Positions 1 through 6,819 of a DNA stretch of 64,000 nucleotides are shown piece after piece (position 1 is the stretch's first letter; each line of letters starts with the position of its first letter). The position numbers were made by a program, and so were the translations under genes. Source of the stretch: Caproicibacter fermentans. Lineage in GTDB: Bacteria; Bacillota; Clostridia; Oscillospirales; Acutalibacteraceae. Where the stretch lies: positions 62,001 to 126,000 of the forward strand of contig NZ_VWXL01000047.1 in the NCBI RefSeq assembly GCF_009746625.1, written 5' to 3'. Below the pieces are notes generated by a model. The model was not told the origin of the DNA, searched no databases, and saw only the letters and a list, made by a program, of their open reading frames with translations.

Positions 1-496
1 CGCCCTTTTGCACATCTCCCTTTTCAATGCCGGCATGAACACCGCAGGCCAGCGGCTCGGTCAGCGCCGCCGAAAGCAGGGAGACACCTTCCGGCACGAT
101 GTGGATGCTCTCTTCGCGGCTGACCACATACTCCGCCATGCTGCCGTTGATCTGGGTGCCGATGCCCCTGCGGTGAGAACAGAGGTTGTAATCCCCGGAA
201 AGGCAGTAGGAGCAGTGGCCGCAGGTGGAAAACGTCGTCTCGCTTGTCACACGATTCCCGACTTTGATTTTTTTCACCTCCGGCCCCACCGCGGTGACGA
301 TTCCTGAAAACTCGTGTCCCAGGACCACCGGCGGCTTTGTGCTGGAGTAAGTTCCTTTGAACGCGTGAAGGTCCGTCCCGCAGATTCCGGAATAGGCAAC
401 CTTGATTTTCACCAGATCACCGGTCGCCTCCGGTTCCGGGATTTCCTCATAAATCATGTTATCGTAGCCAGTCGAGCTTTTTACAACTGCTTTCAT
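1..496 (-). CDS. Zinc-dependent alcohol/polyol dehydrogenase (3' part off window)
   Basis: Medium-chain zinc dehydrogenase of the sorbitol/threonine dehydrogenase type, which oxidises a secondary alcohol with NAD(P)+. Only the first 165 residues are inside the window; the C-terminal Rossmann part lies beyond base 1. Visible zinc ligands are Cys39, His61 and Glu62 (motifs GICGTD and GHEFSG). The structural zinc lobe has Cys92, Cys95, Cys98 and Cys106. The ATG at 496 follows an AGGAGG. It is divergent from the transketolase genes and shares an operator-like repeat with them, so it probably serves the same sugar or polyol pathway. The substrate cannot be read from the sequence. Confidence 0.9.
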   Translation of the reverse strand, partial: MKAVVKSSTGYDNMIYEEIPEPEATGDLVKIKVAYSGICGTDLHAFKGTYSSTKPPVVLGHEFSGIVTAVGPEVKKIKVGNRVTSETTFSTCGHCSYCLSGDYNLCSHRRGIGTQINGSMAEYVVSREESIHIVPEGVSLLSAALTEPLACGVHAGIEKGDVQKG

Positions 497-549
497 GCTT
501 GAAATTCCTCCTGTTTTTTCCGCCATTCGTGCTCAAGAATTAAATTATG

Positions 550-563
550 TTCATACCAATGAA
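550..563. promoter_or_regulatory. Operator-like repeat, copy 1 (TTCAT-N4-ATGAA)
   Basis: Inverted repeat TTCAT-N4-ATGAA preceded by TATG. It lies just downstream of the predicted start of the dehydrogenase transcript. An identical-architecture copy lies at 691-704, so one regulator probably controls both divergent units. Confidence 0.5.
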
Positions 564-578
564 TCTTTTTACAATTCT

Positions 579-607
579 ACTTTACTCAATTTTTGATAAA
601 ATGTCAA
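579..607 (-). promoter_or_regulatory. Promoter of the alcohol dehydrogenase gene
   Basis: On the minus strand TTGACA (607-602) is followed after 17 bases by TAAAGT (584-579). Transcription would start near 572, about 75 bases before the ATG at 496. Confidence 0.55.
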
Positions 608-680
608 CTGTTTTTTGATATTCTGCACATTTTAATCGTTTTATTTAAATATATTTTAGGGATTTATCAAATATTATGTA

Positions 681-709
681 TTGACATATGTTCATTTATA
701 TGAAATAAT
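681..709 (+). promoter_or_regulatory. Promoter of the transketolase operon
   Basis: TTGACA at 681-686 and AATAAT at 704-709 are separated by 17 bases. The 135-base leader before the gene at 844 contains a modest GGCTT/AAGCC stem near 766-782 but no U-tract. Confidence 0.55.
691..704. promoter_or_regulatory. Operator-like repeat, copy 2 (TTCAT-N4-ATGAA)
   Basis: Second TTCAT-N4-ATGAA repeat, again with TATG on its left. It fills the spacer between the -35 and -10 boxes of the transketolase promoter, a position typical of repressor binding. No regulator gene is adjacent inside the window. Confidence 0.5.
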
Positions 710-843
710 TATTATACCGTCTGGGTCATGTCCCGTTACCCGGTCAGGCCAGCACGGCAACAAGCGGCTTGCTTAGAAAGCCCTGCCCAGCTTTTTCCGT
801 CTAAACATTCCTACGGAGTTAGAGTCGAAAGGAGATCTGTATT

Positions 844-1746
844 ATGCCGGACAAAAAATTTTCCAACGAGGAGATTGCCCGCGCAGCCACCAACGTGCGC
901 AAGCACATTCTCAGCCTGGCGATCGAGCGCGGGGGCTGCTACCTCACACAGGCCTGCTCTTCCGCAGAAATCGTCACCACTCTCTACATGAACATCCTGA
1001 ACATCGGGCCAAGCCTCGGGAATCCGGACGCCCAGCCGTTTCCGGGAGTTCCTTCGGCGCAAAACATGGACTACCCGAAGGGTTCTCTCTACAATGGAGA
1101 ACAAACGCCGGATCGGGACCGCCTGTTCGTTTCCTGCTGCCATTACGCCTCCGTCATCTACTGCGCACTGGCGGAATGCGGACGCATTTCACAAGCCGCC
1201 ATCGACAAATTCAACGCGGACGGCTGGAATATGGAAATGATCGGAGCGGAACACTCCCCGGGTTTTGAAAACACGGCGGGGTCCCTGGGGCAGACGGTTT
1301 CCATTGCAGCGGGCACAGCCCACGCGTACAAGTTGAAGGGAAACGCCGGAAAAATCTACTGCATGCTCTCCGACGGAGAACTGGAAGAAGGACAGGACTG
1401 GGAATGCTTCCAGGCCGCCGCCTATTATCATCTGGACAATTTCATCGTTTACGCGGACATCAACCATCAGCAGGTGGAAGGCTGGACCAAGGACGTGATG
1501 AACACGGAGCCGCTGACCGACCGCATGAAGGCGTTCGGCTGGGAAGCGGTGCAGATTAACGGCCACGATATTGAAGCTTTGGAACAAGCGGCGCAGACCC
1601 CGCATCCGGGAAAGCCGCTGATGGTTCTCTGCGACACCGACCCCGCGCAGGGGATTCCTCCGCTGAAATCCCTTGTCCCGAAGCATTTTGTCAGAATTCC
1701 GAAAGACCGCCGGGAAGAGTTCATCTCTTTCTGCGAGCAGATGTAA
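844..1746 (+). CDS. Transketolase, N-terminal (thiamine diphosphate-binding) subunit
   Basis: First half of a split transketolase, which moves two-carbon ketol units between sugar phosphates with thiamine diphosphate and Mg2+. At 300 residues it matches the N-terminal subunit family. The cofactor segment SDGELEEGQDWE followed about 30 residues later by INHQQVEGW is the usual pyrophosphate/metal-binding pair, with Ser where most members have Gly. The ATG at 844 has an AAGGAG ribosome site 10 bases upstream. The C-terminal subunit follows after 22 bases. HAD phosphatase and aldolase neighbours suggest a dedicated sugar pathway rather than the housekeeping enzyme. Confidence 0.92.
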   Translation: MPDKKFSNEEIARAATNVRKHILSLAIERGGCYLTQACSSAEIVTTLYMNILNIGPSLGNPDAQPFPGVPSAQNMDYPKGSLYNGEQTPDRDRLFVSCCHYASVIYCALAECGRISQAAIDKFNADGWNMEMIGAEHSPGFENTAGSLGQTVSIAAGTAHAYKLKGNAGKIYCMLSDGELEEGQDWECFQAAAYYHLDNFIVYADINHQQVEGWTKDVMNTEPLTDRMKAFGWEAVQINGHDIEALEQAAQTPHPGKPLMVLCDTDPAQGIPPLKSLVPKHFVRIPKDRREEFISFCEQM

Positions 1747-1768
1747 CGAAAGGGTGAGGTGAAAAGCA

Positions 1769-2758
1769 ATGAAAATTGAAGTGAATACGCATTCCAAAAA
1801 CATGATTCGTCTTGCCAAAGAGCACCCGGAGGTCGTCGTGATGTCTGCGGACCTGGGAACCTCCTGTGAAATCAAGGAATTCCACGAGGTTTTCCCAGAC
1901 CGCTATTTTTCCATGGGCATCGCGGAGCAGAACATGTGCTCCTGGGCCGCCGGTATGGCGCGCGAAGGTTTCCGTCCGTTCCTGCACACGTTTTCGGTCT
2001 TTCTGTACCGCCGCATCCTCGACCAGCTGGAAATGAGCGTGGCCTACCCGAATCTTCCCGTGGTTTTTGTCGGCTTTGTCCCGGGAATCACCACGCCGGG
2101 CGGCGTGACGCATCAGTCCACAAATGATGTGGGCGTGCTGCGCACGGTTCCAAACCTCGCCATCTTCGACATTGGGGACGCGACGGAGATCGAGGGGGTT
2201 CTCGACCTCGCCTACAGCTACAACGGTCCCGTGTTTATCCGGATGCTCCGCAAGGAAGTCCCCCGTTTCTTCCCGGCGGACGAGCCGATCCGCTTCAACC
2301 ACGCCCGCATTCTTTCAGAGGGAACAGACATTACACTGCTCTCTTCTTCTGTCTGCACGGAGGAAGCTCTGCGCGCGACCGCCGCGCTCCGGGAAAAAGG
2401 AGTTTCCATCCGGCACCTGCATGTCTCCACGCTGAAGCCCTTCACGGACCCGCAAGTAGTGGAAGCGTGCCAAAAGGCAAAATACGGCGTCGTCACCATT
2501 GAAAACGGAACCGTGATCGGCGGTCTGGGCTCTGCGGTCGCAGACGTGATGGCCGAGCACGGAATCGGCAAAAAGCTGGTGAAGGTCGGCCTGCAGGACA
2601 CCTACGCGCACGGCGCTTCAAAAATGTACCTGCTCAAAAAATACCAGATGGATGCCATGACGCTAATCGGCGCGGTCGAAAACCTGATGGGAAAATCCTT
2701 CGAAATCAGCGAAAAAGGCCTTGAGGAAATTCGCTTCGAGGATTTCTCCGCGGTATAA
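1769..2758 (+). CDS. Transketolase, C-terminal (pyrimidine-binding) subunit
   Basis: Partner of the preceding gene, 329 residues. It carries the pyrimidine-binding domain with the GIAEQNM segment, where Glu activates the thiamine ring. A transketolase C-terminal domain begins around residue 190. The two polypeptides should assemble as an alpha2beta2 enzyme. A G-rich ribosome site (AAGGGTGAGG) precedes the ATG. The stop is 3 bases before the next gene, so the set is one operon. DXP synthase shares this architecture but is a single longer chain. Confidence 0.92.
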   Translation: MKIEVNTHSKNMIRLAKEHPEVVVMSADLGTSCEIKEFHEVFPDRYFSMGIAEQNMCSWAAGMAREGFRPFLHTFSVFLYRRILDQLEMSVAYPNLPVVFVGFVPGITTPGGVTHQSTNDVGVLRTVPNLAIFDIGDATEIEGVLDLAYSYNGPVFIRMLRKEVPRFFPADEPIRFNHARILSEGTDITLLSSSVCTEEALRATAALREKGVSIRHLHVSTLKPFTDPQVVEACQKAKYGVVTIENGTVIGGLGSAVADVMAEHGIGKKLVKVGLQDTYAHGASKMYLLKKYQMDAMTLIGAVENLMGKSFEISEKGLEEIRFEDFSAV

Positions 2759-2761
2759 GGA

Positions 2762-3427
2762 ATGTTCAGGGCCTGTATTTTCGACCTTGACGGAACCCTG
2801 CTGGACACTCTCCCGACCCTGTGCCGCTGCTGCAACGCTTCGCTCGCGCACTTCGGCCTGAGTCCGGTTTCCGCCGAACAGTGCCGCGGCCTGTGCCGCC
2901 TGCCAATCGCGGAATTTTATCCCCGCCTGCTGCTGCTGGGCGGCTGCCCGTCCGACCGGGCTGCGGAACTGCTGGAGCCGATTCGCCGATATGATTTGCA
3001 GACTTACCTGAAAGACCCCTGCGCGCTGACGCGCCCGTTTCCCGGCATTCCGAAGCTGCTCCATGAGCTCCGGCGCCGCGGAACGGCAACGGCCGTGCTC
3101 ACCAACAAACCGGCGCCGCTGGCCGAACAGGTCATCTCTTCCTTTTTCCCCGGACTTCTGAATTCGGTCGCGGGCCAGACACCCGACACGATTTCTAAGC
3201 CGGACCCGCGTTCGCTGCTGCATTTGATTCAATTCCTCGGCCTGAGTCGGGAGGAGTGCCTGTTCGTCGGCGACACCGACGTGGATATGAGGACAGCGCG
3301 GGCTGCGGGCGTGCCCTTGGCTGCCGTTGCCTGGGGTTACCAGGACCCGCGCTCCCTTTCCGCGTATGAGCCTGACTGGATTGTGCGCTCTCCTGAGGAA
3401 CTGTTGCCCCTTTTTATAAAAGATTGA
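2762..3427 (+). CDS. HAD-superfamily phosphatase (phosphoglycolate phosphatase-like)
   Basis: Haloacid dehalogenase-type phosphatase of 221 residues. Motif I FDLDGTLLDT at the N-terminus holds the nucleophilic Asp. A helical cap follows, then motif II with LTNKP, a Lys within SKPDP, and motif IV FVGDTDVDM. This is the Gph/PgmB-like subfamily acting on small phosphorylated sugars. It sits between the transketolase subunits and the aldolase, with its 3' end reaching the leader of the next gene. It may dephosphorylate an intermediate of the pathway; the substrate is unknown. Confidence 0.85.
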   Translation: MFRACIFDLDGTLLDTLPTLCRCCNASLAHFGLSPVSAEQCRGLCRLPIAEFYPRLLLLGGCPSDRAAELLEPIRRYDLQTYLKDPCALTRPFPGIPKLLHELRRRGTATAVLTNKPAPLAEQVISSFFPGLLNSVAGQTPDTISKPDPRSLLHLIQFLGLSREECLFVGDTDVDMRTARAAGVPLAAVAWGYQDPRSLSAYEPDWIVRSPEELLPLFIKD

Positions 3428-3438
3428 GGAGGTTTACT

Positions 3439-4113
3439 ATGTTTGAATCAGAAAAAATGGAAATTATCAAGGCCGGCATGAGTCTGGACCGCTACGGGCT
3501 GATTTCTCTCGCGGGAGGCAATTTAAGTCTCCGCCAGCCATCCGGCGAAATCCTGGTTACGCCGTCCGGAATGATCTATGAGGACATGAAGGCGGAAGAC
3601 GTGATCGTGATGAACCCGGACGGAACAGTCATCGAGGGCGGCCGCAAGCCGTCATCGGACACAGCCGCCATTCTGTACATTTTTAATCACAGGCCGGATG
3701 TGAACGCGGTCATCCACACGCATCAGCCTTACGCTACGGCAATCGGCCTGATTCAGGACGAATTCCACGCCGACCTTACAACTTTGGGCAACGCCTGCGG
3801 CGGCAACGTCTCGGTGGCCCCTTACAGCTCCCCCGGCAGCGAGCAGATGGGCATCGACACCGTCCAATTTTTGGGCGACGGCCACGCGGTTATTTTGGCG
3901 CACCACGGAGTCATGACGACCGGAGATTCCATGAAGCAGGCGCTCAACGCCGCGGTTTATCTGGAAGAGTGCGCCAAAGGCTATCTTGCCGCACGCGCAG
4001 TCGGCCCGATTCGTCATCTGACCGACGCGCAGATCAAGCAGACCGTGGAAATCTACAAGTTTGTCGGTCAGGCTCACGGTGAAATTCCGAAGGAACTTCT
4101 CGGGCGCGTCTGA
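3439..4113 (+). CDS. Class II aldolase/adducin family (fuculose-phosphate aldolase-like)
   Basis: Zinc-dependent aldolase of 224 residues that would cleave a ketose phosphate to DHAP or a related triose plus an aldehyde. GGNLSLR near the N-terminus binds phosphate. The zinc histidines are in HTHQPY and AHHGVM. The ATG at 3439 is chosen because GAGGAGG lies 8 bases upstream; an in-frame TTG at 3424 falls inside the preceding gene and inside the ribosome site. It is last in the operon, before a strong terminator. Ribulose-phosphate epimerase (AraD) is an alternative in the same superfamily. Confidence 0.88.
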   Translation: MFESEKMEIIKAGMSLDRYGLISLAGGNLSLRQPSGEILVTPSGMIYEDMKAEDVIVMNPDGTVIEGGRKPSSDTAAILYIFNHRPDVNAVIHTHQPYATAIGLIQDEFHADLTTLGNACGGNVSVAPYSSPGSEQMGIDTVQFLGDGHAVILAHHGVMTTGDSMKQALNAAVYLEECAKGYLAARAVGPIRHLTDAQIKQTVEIYKFVGQAHGEIPKELLGRV

Positions 4114-4147
4114 CCAACCCCAGACAGAGCCGCCCTGAAATAAAGCA

Positions 4148-4193
4148 ATAACCCATGCGCAGACAGCACCGTTTGCGCATGGGTTATCTTTTT
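4148..4193 (+). terminator. Intrinsic terminator of the transketolase operon
   Basis: Perfect 14-bp inverted repeat, ATAACCCATGCGCA at 4148-4161 and its complement at 4174-4187, with a 12-base loop and then CTTTTT. Confidence 0.9.
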
Positions 4194-4314
4194 ATAAAAA
4201 CATATGAGAAATTCCGGTTTTCGTACCTTTGGCATCGCCCTGCTCCTTAAAAGCAGAGGCTGCCTCCCGGGTTTTCCAGCTGTCCCTCGGCACAGGCGGC
4301 CGGGAAGAGGGGGT

Positions 4315-4881
4315 TCAGCGTTCTTTTCCGGGCTCCGTGCAACAGACTTTTTGAATCATTTCCAATTCCTCCATCCGAATGCAATGAGGAGCCTTGTTGT
4401 TTTTCACCAGATCAACACAGGCGCCCCAGTTCATCCACACCACCGAATCAACTTCAGATTTCTGTAAAACAAGCTCTCCGTCCCCCGGATTTTTCCAGAG
4501 CGCATATACATTACTGACCTGATTGTCCCGGAATTCACGGCCGTGAAACAGCCCGCGGTACTCGAACCGGCGGCATCCGCAATAAATCAGTTCCTTTTCA
4601 TCGGCGTTTACTCCAAGCTCTTCCTTTAATTCTCTCAACGCCGACTGCAAAAAACCGTCTCCGGCGGGAATATGCCCTGCGCTCGAAATGTCGTAGCACC
4701 CGGGATACGAGTCCTTATTAATGCTTCTTTTCTGAAGAAGAACCTGCCTTTTTCCCTCCCGCATCCTCAGGATCCACACGTGAGAGGTACGATGGCGAAC
4801 GCCAAGCCGGTGAGCGGCTTCGCGTGATACCGTCTCGCCCGTTGGGTTCCCGTCTTCATCCACAATGTCCAGAAATTCCAT
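4315..4881 (-). CDS. NUDIX hydrolase
   Basis: NUDIX hydrolase of 188 residues resembling the isopentenyl-diphosphate isomerase/YfcD branch: an N-terminal strand with EDGNPTGE, a His-rich SHVWIL strand, then the NUDIX box. The box reads GHIPAGD...RELKEELGV, so the first Glu of the consensus is Asp while the metal-binding REL-EE-G core is intact. It hydrolyses a nucleoside diphosphate linked to another moiety; the substrate is not predictable. It lies 52 bases downstream of the radical SAM gene on the same strand, probably co-transcribed. Confidence 0.85.
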   Translation of the reverse strand: MEFLDIVDEDGNPTGETVSREAAHRLGVRHRTSHVWILRMREGKRQVLLQKRSINKDSYPGCYDISSAGHIPAGDGFLQSALRELKEELGVNADEKELIYCGCRRFEYRGLFHGREFRDNQVSNVYALWKNPGDGELVLQKSEVDSVVWMNWGACVDLVKNNKAPHCIRMEELEMIQKVCCTEPGKER

Positions 4882-4933
4882 TTTCTCTTCTTCCTCCAGA
4901 CAGGACTTTGGGAAATTCCCGTCCTTTTCAATC

Positions 4934-5803
4934 TTAAAGTCGGCGCCGGTTTTCCCTGCGAAACAATTTTTCTCTTCTTACCTCATCAAGCTCGTTCAGC
5001 ATCATGGGAATATCGCGATTTAACGTTCCCTTCAGCATCACATAATTCGACGCATGATTTGCCCGGAAAACAGTACCCTCCGAGTTCACATTCCGTAAGA
5101 ACAATTCCATTTCGGTTACAACCTCTTCGGGAGTTAACAGTTCCAGTTTCCCCTCTTCGATATCCCGCAGAACCGGCGCGCCCTTCTCCAGCATCAACGT
5201 CAGGAACCCAACATAGTCGGGGTTCATCCGGCTGATTAAGTCTGCCGATCCTATGGCGTGTTCGCTCAGCCTCTCCTTCCCTCCCAGACCTGAAATCAGC
5301 GTGACGGAAGACTGAATTCCCGCGGATTTCAGCCTTTGCCCGGCTTCAATGATTTCCTCTCTGGTTGCGCCCTTTTCCATTTGGCGCAGGACCCGGGCGT
5401 CCCCCGACTCCGCCCCAAGATAAACCATCGACAGGCCCTCCTGCCGGAGCATTTTCAGTTCCGCAGGCGAATGCCTCAGAATATCCTTCGGAGTTCCATA
5501 GGATGTAACGGACCTCAGTCGGGGAAACAGTCCCCGACTAAAAGCAAGCAATTCCATCAGCCTTTGGCCGGACAGCACCAAAGCGTCCCCGTCGGCCAAA
5601 AACACTTTTTCGATTTGATCTCCGTATTGCTCACGGGCTTCGCAAAAGTCCCGCCTGATGTCTTCCATGCTTCGGATTTTGAATTCCTTGTCCCGATACA
5701 TCGTGCAAAAACGGCAGCGGTTGTGGGAACAGCCGGTCGTAACCTGCACAATCAGGCTTCGCGCCTCGCTTGGCGGCCGGTATATAACTCCCGCGTATGT
5801 CAT
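4934..5803 (-). CDS. Radical SAM protein (COG1032-like, CX4CX2C cluster)
   Basis: Radical SAM enzyme of 289 residues. The N-terminal TTGCSHNRCRFCTMY gives a CX4CX2C iron-sulfur motif, wider than the canonical CX3CX2C but characteristic of this uncharacterised subfamily with the TGCSHN-C-FC signature. A glycine-rich LGAESGD segment matches the SAM-binding part. AGGAGAG lies 6 bases before the ATG at 5803. The reaction is unknown. The adjacent NUDIX gene gives no clear pathway. Confidence 0.85.
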   Translation of the reverse strand: MTYAGVIYRPPSEARSLIVQVTTGCSHNRCRFCTMYRDKEFKIRSMEDIRRDFCEAREQYGDQIEKVFLADGDALVLSGQRLMELLAFSRGLFPRLRSVTSYGTPKDILRHSPAELKMLRQEGLSMVYLGAESGDARVLRQMEKGATREEIIEAGQRLKSAGIQSSVTLISGLGGKERLSEHAIGSADLISRMNPDYVGFLTLMLEKGAPVLRDIEEGKLELLTPEEVVTEMELFLRNVNSEGTVFRANHASNYVMLKGTLNRDIPMMLNELDEVRREKLFRRENRRRL

Positions 5804-5834
5804 ATTTTTCTCTCCTATATTCTAATGAATCAAA

Positions 5835-5872
5835 CGGCAGGGATTCTGTTTTTCCTTAAAATTTCCCTGCCG
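5835..5872. repeat. 9-bp inverted repeat in the intergenic region
   Basis: CGGCAGGGA (5835-5843) pairs with TCCCTGCCG (5864-5872) around a 20-base loop, between the tetR stop and the radical SAM start. Neither strand has a good U-tract. It may be a weak terminator for the tetR gene. The rest of 5873-6039 shows nothing convincing. Confidence 0.35.
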
Positions 5873-6039
5873 GCTTTCGTTCCACTCGGTTCCTTCCGGT
5901 ATGCGATGCCACTTGAAGAGGCATTTTCGGCAGCAGCAGGCACACGCATGCATCGGACCGAAATTTTGAGGTCTGATGCTTGATCGGCGCCTGTTCCGTC
6001 CGCAAATAAACCGCCTCCGCCGAAGCTAGCCGACAGACG

Positions 6040-6594
6040 TCAGGTGGCGTATTGCTTCAGCACCTTTTGAAAATCCCCTTTTACCAGGACGGCAACCTGC
6101 TCGGCTATTTCCTCAGGATCCTCTTTCATTCCCGTACGGACCCAGTCGATTCCCATTGCAACAACGGCAAGGCTGTAAAAATGCGCGATAAACTCCTTAT
6201 GTCTCTTTTCAACATTCAAGCCTTTCGCCTGTTCCTCGACAACCGGAAAGATCACCTGATACAGAACCTTGTACATAAATGTCTCCAGATATTCGCGGCT
6301 GATGGAACGGTAGGTATTCAAAACAAGGTTTTTGTTCTCCTTCATTCTTTGCAGGACCCTGCAATAACCCTGCTGCCAGGTGTCGATATCCCGGTTATTG
6401 GCAAGAGCCGCGGAAGCTTCTTCAATAAAAATCCATTCCACAAGGGCGTAAATATCCGAAAAATGATAGTAAAACGCTTGGCGGGTTACGCCGCAGTCCT
6501 CCACAATATCCTTCACGGTAATATGGTCGAGCGTCTTTTTTTCAAGCATCTTTTTCAGGGAATCCGCAAAAACTTCCTTCGCATTTTTCAGCAT
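6040..6594 (-). CDS. TetR/AcrR-family transcriptional regulator
   Basis: TetR-type repressor. The N-terminal helix-turn-helix reads KTLDHITVKDIVEDCGVTRQAFYYHFSD, followed by an all-helical ligand domain like the DhaS/TetR_C_33 type. Typical family members begin a few residues before KEVFADSLKK, so I place the start at 6594 (ATGCTGAAAAAT, with AAAGG upstream); an in-frame ATG at 6639 would add 15 residues but has no ribosome site. It is divergent from oleate hydratase with two operator-like repeats between them, so it most likely represses that gene in response to fatty acids. The ligand is inferred from context. Confidence 0.85.
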   Translation of the reverse strand: MLKNAKEVFADSLKKMLEKKTLDHITVKDIVEDCGVTRQAFYYHFSDIYALVEWIFIEEASAALANNRDIDTWQQGYCRVLQRMKENKNLVLNTYRSISREYLETFMYKVLYQVIFPVVEEQAKGLNVEKRHKEFIAHFYSLAVVAMGIDWVRTGMKEDPEEIAEQVAVLVKGDFQKVLKQYAT

Positions 6595-6680
6595 GTTATC
6601 ATCTGCCTTTGATTGTTGGAGTAGGAACTTATTTACCATATAATACTTTTTTTACATTGATATGAACAAAAAATTTTTCC

Positions 6681-6706
6681 TTTTACAGACGAAAGGATCT
6701 GTAAAA
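6681..6706. promoter_or_regulatory. TetR operator-like repeat 1
   Basis: Perfect inverted repeat TTTTACAGA-N8-TCTGTAAAA. Its centre is 30 bp from the centre of repeat 2, on the same helical face within about a turn fraction. It lies between the divergent tetR and oleate hydratase genes. Confidence 0.6.
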
Positions 6707-6711
6707 ATCTC

Positions 6712-6735
6712 TTGACACATGAAACCGTCTGTCAA
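6712..6735. promoter_or_regulatory. TetR operator-like repeat 2
   Basis: TTGACACA-N8-TCTGTCAA, the same architecture and 8-base spacing as repeat 1 with the shared ACA-A/TCTGT core. It contains TTGACA on both strands. A TATACT at 6759-6764 may be the -10 of the oleate hydratase promoter, but its -35 region is weak. Confidence 0.55.
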
Positions 6736-6819
6736 TTCCTCTCCGGCGGTCCCAGTGTTATACTTTGATCGTAATGAGGGTTCACCCCTCAGAATTTACA
6801 CGAAAAGGAGCTGTCATGT

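Noticed and set aside
4934-5803. Radical SAM protein as the sulfatase maturase (anSME)
   Set aside because: It has CX4CX2C and lacks the C-terminal SPASM cysteines of anSME, and is 8 kb from the sulfatase.
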